From positions 29,512,001 through 29,576,000 of the forward strand of contig CM114271.1 of the NCBI GenBank assembly GCA_050084515.1: DNA of 64,000 nucleotides, given 5' to 3'. Origin of the DNA: Blasia pusilla (Eukaryota > Marchantiophyta > Marchantiopsida > Blasiales). Shown one piece after another: positions 21,884 to 30,345 of this stretch. Under the pieces are notes generated by a model. It was not told the origin of the DNA and did no database searches. It was given only the letters and a program-made list of their open reading frames with translations. A program made the position numbers and the translations under genes. Within the stretch, counting starts at the first letter, position 1, and the number at the start of each line of letters is the position of its first letter.

Positions 21884-22624
21884 ATGGCTACCTCTTCGTC
21901 ACTTCGTGCTCGCCCTCCTCCGCTGGGTGAAGGGAAGTTAGATGGATCTAACTATACGTTGTGGAAGTTCAAAATGAGAACTGTTCTCGAATCATTTGAG
22001 ATCTGGGAAACGGCCACAGGGGTCGATTCAAATCCACGAGCTAGTGTGAGTTCTGCATGTTCATCTTCATCTGGGGACATCGATCTTCTTGTATTATTGG
22101 CATGGAGACGCAGAAATGCTGATGGTCTATATGCGATTGTCACAAATGTAACTGATTCTATCATGACTCTCATTCAACATACAACCACTGCTGCTGAGGC
22201 GTGGAACATTTTGAAGAATCAGTATGAAACAAGGAATGAGACTCGGATTCAGAATCTGGAGAATCAGCTTACGTCCGAGAAATTTTCAGAAGGAGAAAGC
22301 GCGGAGCAATTTTTGACAAGGATCAAGAATCTTCAAGATCACATGGCGTCCGTGGGAATTTCAAAGTCTAGCGAAGATTTGGCATGTCGGTGCATAAGGA
22401 TTTTGCCTCCAAGGTATGACAGTTTGGTCACTGCACTGAATACTCAAGTAAGACCCACGCCGCTTACTTCTGAACAATTTAGTGCAATGTTGGTAGAAGA
22501 GGAAATGCGCTTCAAAGCAAGAGAGGGAAGTGACGCAGCATTTACTGCCAACGTACAGAGAGGTAGAAATCAGGATTACAGTTCAAATGTCAAGAAGAAA
22601 TTTCCAAGAAAAACCTTCAAATGA
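21884..22624 (+). CDS. Copia B gag protein
   Basis: A 246-codon open frame starts 73 bases after the primer-binding site. It includes 'LDGSNYTLWKFKMRTVLESF', the N-terminal gag entry motif, then the UBN2-type core 'AEAWNILKNQYETRNETRI', 'GESAEQFLTRIKNLQDHM' and 'ILPPRYDSLVTAL'. This is the capsid-forming region. The frame ends at a TGA lying just where the first Cys of the zinc knuckle is expected, since 'FYCGKLGHLIKDC' follows in the same frame. Gag is thus probably cut short of its RNA-binding knuckle by one nonsense mutation. Confidence 0.9.
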   Translation: MATSSSLRARPPPLGEGKLDGSNYTLWKFKMRTVLESFEIWETATGVDSNPRASVSSACSSSSGDIDLLVLLAWRRRNADGLYAIVTNVTDSIMTLIQHTTTAAEAWNILKNQYETRNETRIQNLENQLTSEKFSEGESAEQFLTRIKNLQDHMASVGISKSSEDLACRCIRILPPRYDSLVTALNTQVRPTPLTSEQFSAMLVEEEMRFKAREGSDAAFTANVQRGRNQDYSSNVKKKFPRKTFK

Positions 22625-23717
22625 TTTTATTGTGGTAAGCTAGGTCATCTTATCAAAGATTGTAGGAAGAGGAGTCAGGATGAGAAGAACGGTTGTTTAA
22701 GACCTAAGAAGGAGTCTGGAAAGTGAGAAGGGGGAGAACATGAAGTAGATGCTTGGGTAGCAATAGAAGAGTTTTGCACACAGGCAGAACATTCCACTAA
22801 GACAAAGAGTGAAGATGCATGGGTGCTCGATAGTGGAGCGTCTAGGCATATGACCAATCATAAGGATTGGTATAGCTCCTTACAGCCTCTACAGGAGCCC
22901 ATCGTTGTTACTGTTGGGAATAATGCAAAATGCCCTGTAGAAGGGAAAGGCACAATTTCTTTAGTCTCACAAAAGGAGATGAAAAGAAGTTAACTGATGT
23001 CTTTGTGACGTACCCGAGTTGAAGCGAAATTTGATTTCAAAGTGGTGATTATATGATCGTGACCTAGAAGTTCGTTTCAAGAAAATCGAGCGATCATTGA
23101 GGATGCCAATGGGAAAGTAGTGGGTGAAGGTATACGACATGGAAATATCTACGAGTTGTATGCTTTCACGACAAGTGTAGGTACAGATCTTAGTAGCGAT
23201 GTAAGTTGTGGCATGAAAGATTTGGTCACCTAAGCTTTCCCTTACTAAGTCGATGCAGAGAAATGGCATGGTTCTTTGATTTACCAACAATTTCGGAGTG
23301 TCGGATACTTGTGAAGCTTGTATGATGGGCAAGCAACACCGACAACCATTTCCACAAGAGTCCAGAAATAGGGCAAAGGCTCCTCTAGAGTTGATACATG
23401 CTGACCTCTGTGGTAAAATGAGAACAATGGCATTAGGTGGTTCTTCCTACTTCTTTTTAGTTGTCGAAGATTATAGTAGGAAGATGTGGGTGTATTTCCT
23501 TCGTGATAAGGCAAGTGCTTTTGGAAAATTTAAAGTATGGCACAAGCTGGTTGAGAATGAGACATGAAAGAAGGTACAAAAGCTTCGCACCGATCGAGGA
23601 GGAGAATTCTTATCAACAGAATTCAACAAATATTTGGGAGAGCATGGAATCAAGGGATAGTTAACCACGGCACATACACCACAACAAAATGGAGTTGTTG
23701 AGCGTCGAAACCGTACA
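22625..23717 (+). pseudogene. Copia B zinc knuckle, protease and integrase (frame broken)
   Basis: In the gag frame come 'YCGKLGHLIKDC' and the protease 'AWVLDSGASRHMTNHKDWY' (DSGA at 22,829-22,840). After a frameshift between about 22,960 and 23,290, the pol frame carries the pre-integrase 'CEACMMGKQHRQPFP', then the integrase core. Its catalytic acidic residues lie in 'LIHADLCGKM', 'LRTDRGGEFL' and 'PQQNGVVERRNR'. Stops at 23,565-23,567 and 23,658-23,660 interrupt it. It is in the same frame as the RT-RNase H stretch that follows. Confidence 0.9.
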
Positions 23718-25901
23718 GTGGTGGAGATGGCAAGATGTATGATGAAAGCAAAAGGTTTTGAAGGATTTTGGGTGAAGTCGCATTATCTTGCCGTATACAT
23801 TCTAAATAGAAGTGCTACCAAGTCAGTGCAAGGCATGACTCCTCATCAATCATACTCACGTAAGGTACCATCAGTCCAACATTTCAGGACTTTTGGTAGT
23901 GAGTGTTTTGTACATATTCCTGAAGCATCGAGGACCAAGTTGGAGTCCAAGAGCAGGAAGTGCATCTTTATGGGATACAGTGATGAGTCTAAAGCTTATC
24001 GCGTTTGGTGTCCTGAGGAAAAGAAGATGCTTGTGAGTCGTGACGTGGTGTTCCAGGAACAGCCTCGTCAAGTGGCGGATATCAATGGTCCGTCCACATT
24101 ATCATCAAACGAAGAGATAACCCACCAGAGCACACCACAGATGTTTACACCAGATCATCAAGAAGAAGAATTTGGTGATGATTACAAAGAGCAACCTTCT
24201 CTTCCACTACGGTCGTCATACCCTAAGTGGATAAAGCAGCTCTTGGATGGTAAGGATCCACCAGCAACTGATGAAGTTGTTACACATCCAAGGAGATCCA
24301 AGAGACTAGAGGAGCAGAATAGAGCTTCCGCACATCTCGTCAACATGGCCCTGATGACAGAGGTCTTGAAGGTGGAAGAGCCATCATGCTTGGATGAGGC
24401 CCTCGCTCATCCTCAATGGAGAGAGGCCATGCAGACGGAGATGGACGCTATTCAGAGAAATGAAACTTGGACTTTGGTTGAAAAGCCAGAGGACAAGAAG
24501 ATAATACGCACCAAGTGGGTGTACAAGACCAAGTACAAGTCGGACGGTACATTGGATAAATTCAAAGCGAGGTTGGTCGCACAAGGATGCTCACAAATCG
24601 AAGGCTTTGACTACTATGAGACTTTTGCTCCCACTGCAAGGATGACAACCATTCGAATTGTTCTAGCGGTTGCAGGAACAAGACGTTGGCCTGTATACCA
24701 ATACGATGTGAAGTCTGCTTTTCTGAATGGGAGTCTCAAGGAGGAGGTATATGTTTCTCAACCACCAGGTTTTGAGACACCCGGATCAGAAGAGAAAGTT
24801 TGTTTACTTCATCGAGCATTGTATGGGTTGAAGCAAGCCCCAAGGGTATGGTATCAACGAATAGATACATTCTTTCGAGAGAAGGGTCTCATGAAGAGTC
24901 CTTCAGAAGCAAATTTGTATGTGTTTTGCGAAGATGGGATGTATATGTTGATAGTCTTGTATGTGGATGATCTGATCATCACAGGAGACCACAGTAAGAA
25001 AATAGAGGAAATGAAGGGAGTGTTGGAATCTGAGTTTGAAATGTCAGATTTAGGTCTTCTGCACTACTTTATAGGATTGGAAATTTGGCAACAGTCAGAT
25101 TCTATTTTTCTCTCTCAGCAGAAGTATGCTAGAGAAATCTTGAAGGCATTCGGGATGACCGAGTGTAAGGCAGTGGTCTCGCCAATGGAGGTGGAGTTGA
25201 AACTCTCGATGGAGGATGTTTCACCATTGGTAGATGAAAAGATATACAGAAAGCTTATAGTCAGTTTGATATTTTTGTGTAACAGTAGACCAAACATTAG
25301 CTTCGTTGTGGGAGTATTGAGTAGGTTCTCAACTAAGCCTCGTGAGAACCATTGGAAGGCAAGGATGCGTGTGTTGAAGTACATCAAAGGCACTATCGAG
25401 TACGGCATCACCTATGGAGCAGGGACGAAAATGACAGGTTTTTGTGACTCAGATTGGGCAGAAGATTTAGATTCTCGAAGATCAATTTCGGGTTATTGCT
25501 TCTTGGAAGGATCAGGTGTGGTGTCATCGGTCAGCAAGAAGCAATCTACAGTGGCTCTTTCTTCTACCGAGGCAGAGTACAAGGCGGCTTGTTATGCTTC
25601 TTGTGAAGCAGTATGGTTGAGATGGATACTGCAAGACATAGGAGAAGCACCAGAAAGTGCTACTGTAATGTGGTGTGACAATCACAGTTGCATTGCCATA
25701 GCACATAATCTTGTGTTTCATGCTCGTACAAAGCACATAGAGATCCAATACCATTTTGTTCGTGAATTGATCAAGAGAGAGGTTTTGAAGTTAGTCTATT
25801 GTCCAACAGAGGATAACCGTGCAGACATCTTCATGAAAGCCTTGAGCGGAGATCAGCTTCACCGACATCTGAAGGGTCTTGGCATAGGTCCAAGACAGTA
25901 G
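23718..25901 (+). CDS. Copia B integrase C-terminus, reverse transcriptase and RNase H
   Basis: A 727-codon open stretch, the longest in the window, is the C-terminal part of the pol polyprotein and not a separately started protein. It includes 'RKCIFMGYSDESKAYRVW' (integrase C-terminal), 'TLVEKPEDKKIIRTKWVYKT' (RT entry), 'YDVKSAFLNGSLKEEVYV', 'LYGLKQAPRVWY', and YVDD at 24,960-24,971. RNase H motifs follow: 'GFCDSDWAEDLDSRRSISGY', 'SSTEAEYKAACYASCEAVWL' and 'MWCDNHSCIAIAHN'. The catalytic motifs are intact. It would make and process element cDNA, but two upstream stops and a frameshift make the copy non-autonomous. Confidence 0.95.
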   Translation: MVEMARCMMKAKGFEGFWVKSHYLAVYILNRSATKSVQGMTPHQSYSRKVPSVQHFRTFGSECFVHIPEASRTKLESKSRKCIFMGYSDESKAYRVWCPEEKKMLVSRDVVFQEQPRQVADINGPSTLSSNEEITHQSTPQMFTPDHQEEEFGDDYKEQPSLPLRSSYPKWIKQLLDGKDPPATDEVVTHPRRSKRLEEQNRASAHLVNMALMTEVLKVEEPSCLDEALAHPQWREAMQTEMDAIQRNETWTLVEKPEDKKIIRTKWVYKTKYKSDGTLDKFKARLVAQGCSQIEGFDYYETFAPTARMTTIRIVLAVAGTRRWPVYQYDVKSAFLNGSLKEEVYVSQPPGFETPGSEEKVCLLHRALYGLKQAPRVWYQRIDTFFREKGLMKSPSEANLYVFCEDGMYMLIVLYVDDLIITGDHSKKIEEMKGVLESEFEMSDLGLLHYFIGLEIWQQSDSIFLSQQKYAREILKAFGMTECKAVVSPMEVELKLSMEDVSPLVDEKIYRKLIVSLIFLCNSRPNISFVVGVLSRFSTKPRENHWKARMRVLKYIKGTIEYGITYGAGTKMTGFCDSDWAEDLDSRRSISGYCFLEGSGVVSSVSKKQSTVALSSTEAEYKAACYASCEAVWLRWILQDIGEAPESATVMWCDNHSCIAIAHNLVFHARTKHIEIQYHFVRELIKREVLKLVYCPTEDNRADIFMKALSGDQLHRHLKGLGIGPRQ

Positions 25902-25921
25902 TCCACATGAGAATGGATATT

Positions 25922-25930
25922 GAGAGGGGG
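25922..25930 (+). promoter_or_regulatory. Polypurine tract of copia B
   Basis: The 'gagaggggg' run directly precedes the right LTR, which starts TATTGG. In this class the tract primes plus-strand DNA synthesis. Confidence 0.88.
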
Positions 25931-26309
25931 TATTGGATTCTCAACATCCACTCCTCTGAGCACCATTGATTTGATCGGCTCCCTTGTATGAGGAGAATCC
26001 TAGATCGATGGTTCCAACTTAGACGTCGGAGGAATCATAGTAATATGACGTAGGTGGTTTACGGAGTAGCGTTACTAGAAACAATTTTTTTCTATTAATA
26101 GAAACGAAGAAAAATAGGTAAAAACCCTAGTTTTCTCGAGTAGTCAAATAGTCGGGAGCCGCAGCGGTAGCGCATTCTCGTATGTCGAGTTATCTCCCAG
26201 TTCAAGTTCCATCGAAGCTCTTCTGTGAGCGCACGGACGGACTAGGCCACTTTGTATCTCTAAGTTTTGTAAAGATTTGAGTGATTTCGTCACTTTCTGT
26301 TTTCTCACA
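25931..26309 (+). repeat. Right LTR of copia B
   Basis: This 379-bp segment is bounded by the purine tract on the left. On the right is the same 'tttctcaca' end as the left LTR. Its start TATTG (rather than TGTTG) is like the TATTG starts of copia A and C, suggesting related terminal preferences. Its first ~150 bp have no counterpart at the left end. Confidence 0.92.
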
Positions 26310-26764
26310 CAACCGAGCTCTGTACTCCAAGCTAAAAATCAGACAAACTTGTTGTCCATACACCTCCAGAATCGCAAATCCGACAGCGCTTCCGCCCAGA
26401 TTCATGCACACAGAAATCTGCAACACTCTTTCACCACAGAAGCAATCCGCTCCATACACTCAAGCTGATAGCTTCACATGAGATAAAAATAGAGGTAGAA
26501 ATAGGAAGCTCCAACCTACAGAGCTTCCGCACTCCAAGCTCTCCACATTAGAAAACCGTCGAACACGAGCCAGAATCTTCAATCTTTGATAACTCCCAAC
26601 TCCCTTGATGAAATCCGGCGATTTAAAGTGCATTGGAAAGCTCTTAGCAAGGCGCTTCTTTCCCAGCCAACCACGCATCAGATCCACACCTCCAACATAG
26701 GCCACAAGCCACAAACATCCATGGAAAATTACACTATCAGCCCTAACCAGATCCTACTGATCTA
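26310..26764 (-). other. Gypsy 5' side sequence between copia B and the terminal repeat
   Basis: No coding similarity was found. In element orientation it occupies the place where the rest of the 5' LTR should lie but bears no resemblance to 11,744-11,952. A short 'tgcattggaaagctct' word near 26,630 resembles one in the copia A and C leaders, possibly by chance. Confidence 0.45.
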
Positions 26765-27025
26765 CCATAGCCAAGAGCTCTACTCACTACCAAGGCTAAC
26801 TCCCAACGCAACAGGCTCAACTCAAAGAACTAATTGTTCTTTGAGTACACTCCACACTATACCCTCCAACCTAAGGGCGGGCCCTACTGGAAAAGTCACC
26901 CTCAACGGATTAACCCCCAATCCTATGTATGAAACCGCATCCCTACCTAGACACTACGACCCTACATAAGGTATGGCCTCTACTTGCACACTATACCCTA
27001 CAACATAATCCGTATGGTCATGAGA
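26765..27025 (-). repeat. Partial 5' LTR of the gypsy element
   Basis: It matches 11,953-12,217 closely, from 'catagccaagagctctactc' to the terminal 'ggtcatgaga', and abuts the GCTT duplicate. Only the outer 260 bp of the 474-bp LTR are present; the inner 210 bp have been replaced or deleted. The terminal CA has become GA. Confidence 0.8.
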
Positions 27026-27745
27026 GCTTCTCTACTATAACTCTGAATGTTTGGAACACTACGAATACCTCTGACTTGGCTTTCAAAAACTATACCCGTA
27101 TATACCTAGAGAAGTCATCAATAAATGAAACAAAGTACTAGCAATCACTAAGGCTATGTTGTGATGTTGTCCACACATCATTATGGATAAACTCCAATAT
27201 CTTGGATGCTCTTCTACCTTGCTTTGGAAAAGGAAATCTAGCTTGTTTTCCAAATTGGCAAGTAGGACATACCTTTAACGTAACAGGACTTGCTAATTTA
27301 GGGAGTCCTATTACTATATTAGATGATGAAAGACTATGTAATCTTTGAAGATTCATATGTCCAATTCTTTTATGCCACACATTTAGATTTGTAACTTGTT
27401 GGCCGGTTTGACCATACATTGTTGTTTGAATCTCTGGCATAGAAACATCTAATTTGAACATTCTGCCAGATCTAATTCCTTTGGCTATCGTAGTCTCGTC
27501 ATCCATTGTTTCAATTAAACAACCATCTGCGTTAAACATCACTTGATAACCCTATTCTACTATCTGTCCTACAGAGATCAGATTTCTTGCAATGGTAGGA
27601 ACATAGAGAACATTTTCAAGAGCACAAACACCATATGATGCTATTGGAACTTTACCACTATGCGTTATATGATGTTGAGTGTCATCTTGTGTGAGCATAA
27701 TTGCAAGATCTTTCACCGGCTCCAAACTACTGAACCTTTTAGCTT
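27026..27745 (-). pseudogene. Copia element A, integrase N-terminal and pre-integrase part
   Basis: The frame at 27,138-27,542 holds 'VWHKRIGHMNLQRLHSLSS' (His pair of the zinc domain) and 'VCPTCQFGKQARFPFPKQGR' (Cys pair), then 'LEFIHNDVW' with the first catalytic Asp. It continues the integrase cut at 11,743. Stops separate it from the protease region upstream. Confidence 0.88.
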
Positions 27746-28119
27746 ATGAGGTCATGTGATTTGATGCACCAAATTCAATGTACCAATCTGTTGTCAAGTC
27801 TTTCTTGACCATTGCTCCCATATGATGAGTCATGACCAAAAGATGCTCTGATTGTGAATGTTGTTGTTCTTGGTACTGCTCTTGGTGTTGTTGCTCCACA
27901 TAGTTTTGTTGTTGAAAGGCTCCTATTCTCATATCTGCCTTCTTCTTGAAGCAAAACTTTGCATAGTGACTCTTTATCCCACAGTAATTGCAAGATCCAA
28001 GGACCCTCTGCTGCTGACCTCGACCCCAACGGTTTCCACCATCATCACCATATGATTGTGTCTAGTACTGGTTCGTAGTTGATTGAGTGACGTTATATTG
28101 AGTGCCTCTTCCTCCATAT
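27746..28119 (-). pseudogene. Copia element A, zinc knuckle and protease
   Basis: The zinc knuckle 'CNYCGIKSHYAKFC' (about 27,953-27,994) has all Cys-Cys-His-Cys ligands. The protease active site reads 'YIEFGASNHMTS', so the DSGA triad has become EFGA and cannot be catalytic. The protein between them is Gln-rich. Sister copy C retains DSGA. Confidence 0.85.
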
Positions 28120-28663
28120 TGTCGTGCGCCTACTCTCCTTGAACGTTATTCTTGTTTGTTGCGGAAGCGTGCGTTCAGTAGGTCACGCTCTCAACGCTGA
28201 TCTGCATCCAAACACGCACTTTGGTTAGTCGGATCCAAACACGCACTTTGGTTACTCACGCATTTTCTAAGATATTTAGTGCGTTTGAAGCGTCTCAAGA
28301 TAAACTTTCCAACGCGCTCTTACTTGTCCCGAACTCATCTTGGAGCTCAATGTTACGGTCCTAAACACAGTCAGATTCTCCCAAACGCTAGTCGTGTTCC
28401 AAAGTGGTTCTCACCTCTTTGGCAACCAACCTCCCAAGATTCAACTAATCTCAAGTCTTGGCTCGCATTTGGTCTAGGTTTCCTGTTCGCGACCACTAAG
28501 GCATAAAACGCACAACTTTGTTCCACGTTTCGTCTCTTAAACTTTTCCAAGAGACTTTTCCAAACGCCTCTCCAAAGCGGAAACCTCGCAGCGTGAGTTC
28601 ACTTGAGTTCTGATTTTTCACTTGGCGCCTATTTGGTGTTGTTTGGTTATGAGGGTCGCAACA
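28120..28663. mobile_element. 544-bp LTR-like insertion in copia A gag (probable solo LTR)
   Basis: Absent from sister copy C, where 'cctccatatgctt' is continuous. Here the insert starts TGTCGTGC and ends GCAACA and is flanked by ATAT on both sides (28,116-28,119 and 28,664-28,667), so a 4-bp target duplication is clear. It has no coding potential. A 22-bp direct repeat, 'atccaaacacgcactttggtta', occurs near 28,207 and 28,232. It is most simply a solo LTR or short non-autonomous element. Confidence 0.8.
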
Positions 28664-29797
28664 ATATGCTTAATATCCACCATGACCACGAAAGTTTCTG
28701 GCACGATTCGTGCCTCTGTTTGATCCATAACCTGCAAATAGCGCACTCTCTTGCAAACTAGACGAGCTATCGTTGCCTACTAGGCGCATCTCTTCACTGA
28801 TCAACAGAAGAACTAACTTTTGAAAGGTTGGATACTTCTCTCTCACAGAGATAGAGATCTCAAAGGACTTTTAATCCTTTTGAAGGCCTTGAAGAGTGAA
28901 GAAAATGATATCATCATCTTCTACTGTCATTCCAATGCTATTCAACTGATCAACAATATGTCTGATACTCAAAATATAATCATTGATGCTGTGCGATCCT
29001 TTCCTCACTTCGTTCAATTGTTGTTTCAATTGAAGCTTTCTGGCCTTTGTAGATGTCTGGAACAACTTTTCCAATGCATCCTAGGCCTCGTTCCGAATAT
29101 CAAGATCTTGGATGTGACCTATCATTGGCAAACTTATCGTTATTGAAATGTAGTGGATTACTTGCCTTGCGCATTTCTTCCAAGCGCGAACATTCAAGTC
29201 TATTGAGTCACCTTATGGCTTGGCCTCATCACCTGTGACAAGCTCCCATAGTTTTTCACCCATGAGAAATGGTTTCATGCGAAACTTCCAGATATTGTAA
29301 TTCTTCTTGTCTAGCTTCTCGCCTGTGATTGATGTTGAGGAATACTCCATGATAAACGATTTCACTAAAAAAAAAACATAATTTCAGGCTTTCTACTGCT
29401 CTGATTGAACCATAGACCACTCCTATAAAAAAATCGACCTGAAATTTGCTAAAATTGATCAACTGTATGAAAGAACTAGTCGAAATCTGCCTATAGAGAG
29501 CAAACTGCACAACTTTTCTTCACTAATTGCACTTTTCTACACTGAAATTGCTACTGCATGAGCTTAGAGTGTTAGAATCAAGCGATTTTTGGTGCGTTGG
29601 AAAGCTCTTGACGAGCTCTACAAGATAGCTAAAATGAGTCTTCAGTATCATTTTAGCTAAAGTAAACCCTGACGGCTGAATCGACCGGGAAGGCCCTCTA
29701 AAACGCCTCCAAAGTTTTATCACCAACAAAGCTCTACCTGAAATCTGCACCCATTGAGCTTTGAATAAAATTTCCTTCTCCCATGTTGAAATTGTGC
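28664..29797 (-). pseudogene. Copia element A, gag N-terminal part and leader
   Basis: The frame at 28,871-29,074 carries 'KARKLQLKQQLNEVRKGSHS' and 'HIVDQLNSIGMTVEDDDI', the UBN2-type gag core. Further upstream, to about 29,350, the decayed N-terminus can be aligned to copy C, and 29,360-29,797 is leader. The match to C stops at 29,797, so the primer-binding site and 5' LTR are missing. Confidence 0.8.
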
Positions 29798-30100
29798 TCG
29801 GGTGCGGACTGGCATGAATGTCCCATGGATGGACTTGTCTATTTCCGTGCAACCTTGATATTATGTTTGGAGGTGCATTGCATAAAAAAGACCATGCGGC
29901 TATGTGGAAAGGCCAACGACAATTGGCTATCAATTTGTACATGTTGTCTATTGTGCACGGACAGATTTTTGCCATGGTGTTGTGTCAAAGGGCCTATACA
30001 TACTTCATACTCTAGACGTAGAAGGAGGTTGTGGATGATTGCATAGAGAGGATGAAGTTGCCGACATCTGATTTTTTCATCAAAACATTCAATGTGAATC
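29798..30100. other. Junction sequence with the end of a foldback-type repeat
   Basis: The first ~60 bp end in 'tatttccgtgcaacctt', which matches the right terminus of the repeats at 34,298-34,786 and 46,392. Copia A probably landed in or beside such an element. The remaining bases have no recognised product. Confidence 0.4.
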
Positions 30101-30345
30101 CTCTATTTTCTCCCATATGTATCTTTTGCTTCAACTTGGTTGGGCAGGTCATCATCATCCATCTTACCTGATCAACCAAAACAACTACGATGGATTTTGT
30201 GCCGTCATTTGGACTTTGATATTTTCCTATGGAGGCGGTTTTGGTACCATTCCATGCTTTGTGACCAATATGTTCAACCCTTACTTCAAGGATAATTCTC
30301 ACTGCTTGGTAATCACAAGTGAATTGCACAAGAGTTTTTACTAGT
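30101..30345 (+). pseudogene. MFS transporter pseudogene, rear part
   Basis: Frames read 'NLVGQVIIIHL', then 'YDGFCAVIWTLIFSYGGGFG', 'TIPCFVTNMF' and a frameshifted 'IILTAW'. The YGGGF...TIP...F and ILTAW signatures belong to the C-terminal helices of the oxalate/formate antiporter group of MFS proteins. Strand and order fit the front part at 7,750-8,420. The two are most simply one gene separated by the transposon stack. It is broken by at least two frameshifts. Confidence 0.65.

Larger units (their letters stand above)
21584..26309 (+). mobile_element. Ty1/copia element B, nested in the gypsy element
   Basis: The plus-strand element has a 5'-truncated left LTR (21,584-21,811), a primer-binding site complementary to initiator methionine tRNA (21,812-21,823), gag, protease, integrase, RT and RNase H, a purine tract (25,922-25,930) and a complete right LTR (25,931-26,309). 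The overlapping LTR parts differ at about eight of 226 positions by eye, so it is the youngest large insertion here. No target duplication is visible because the left LTR has lost about 150 bp. The order protease-integrase-RT-RNase H is the copia order. Confidence 0.93.
11744..27025 (-). mobile_element. Ty3/gypsy retrotransposon with methyltransferase and PHD domains, carrying nested insertions
   Basis: The minus-strand element lies inside copia A and is flanked by GCTT at 11,740-11,743 and 27,026-27,029. From high to low coordinates it reads gag, zinc knuckle, protease, cytosine-5 DNA methyltransferase, RT, RNase H, integrase, PHD finger. The RT-RNase H-integrase order is that of Ty3/gypsy. 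Terminal sequence is shared by 11,953-12,217 and 26,765-27,025, but the right LTR lacks the remainder of the left LTR. It contains an LTR-like insertion (13,235-14,511) and copia B (21,584-26,309). Removing both leaves roughly 9.3 kb, a plausible size for an element with extra domains. It is heavily mutated. Confidence 0.85.
9045..29797 (-). mobile_element. Ty1/copia element A, split by a nested gypsy element and lacking its 5' LTR
   Basis: The minus-strand element has its 3' LTR at 9045-9352 and RNase H, RT and integrase pieces up to 11,743. The rest of integrase, protease and gag lie at 27,026-29,797. Comparison with the uninterrupted sister copy at 47.4-52.7 kb places the break exactly at GCTT, which is present at both edges of the intruding gypsy element (11,740-11,743 and 27,026-27,029). 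Homology to the sister copy ends at 29,797, before the 5' LTR and primer-binding site, so that end was lost. Multiple stops and altered catalytic residues show the copy is inactive. It separates the two halves of the MFS relic. Confidence 0.9.
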
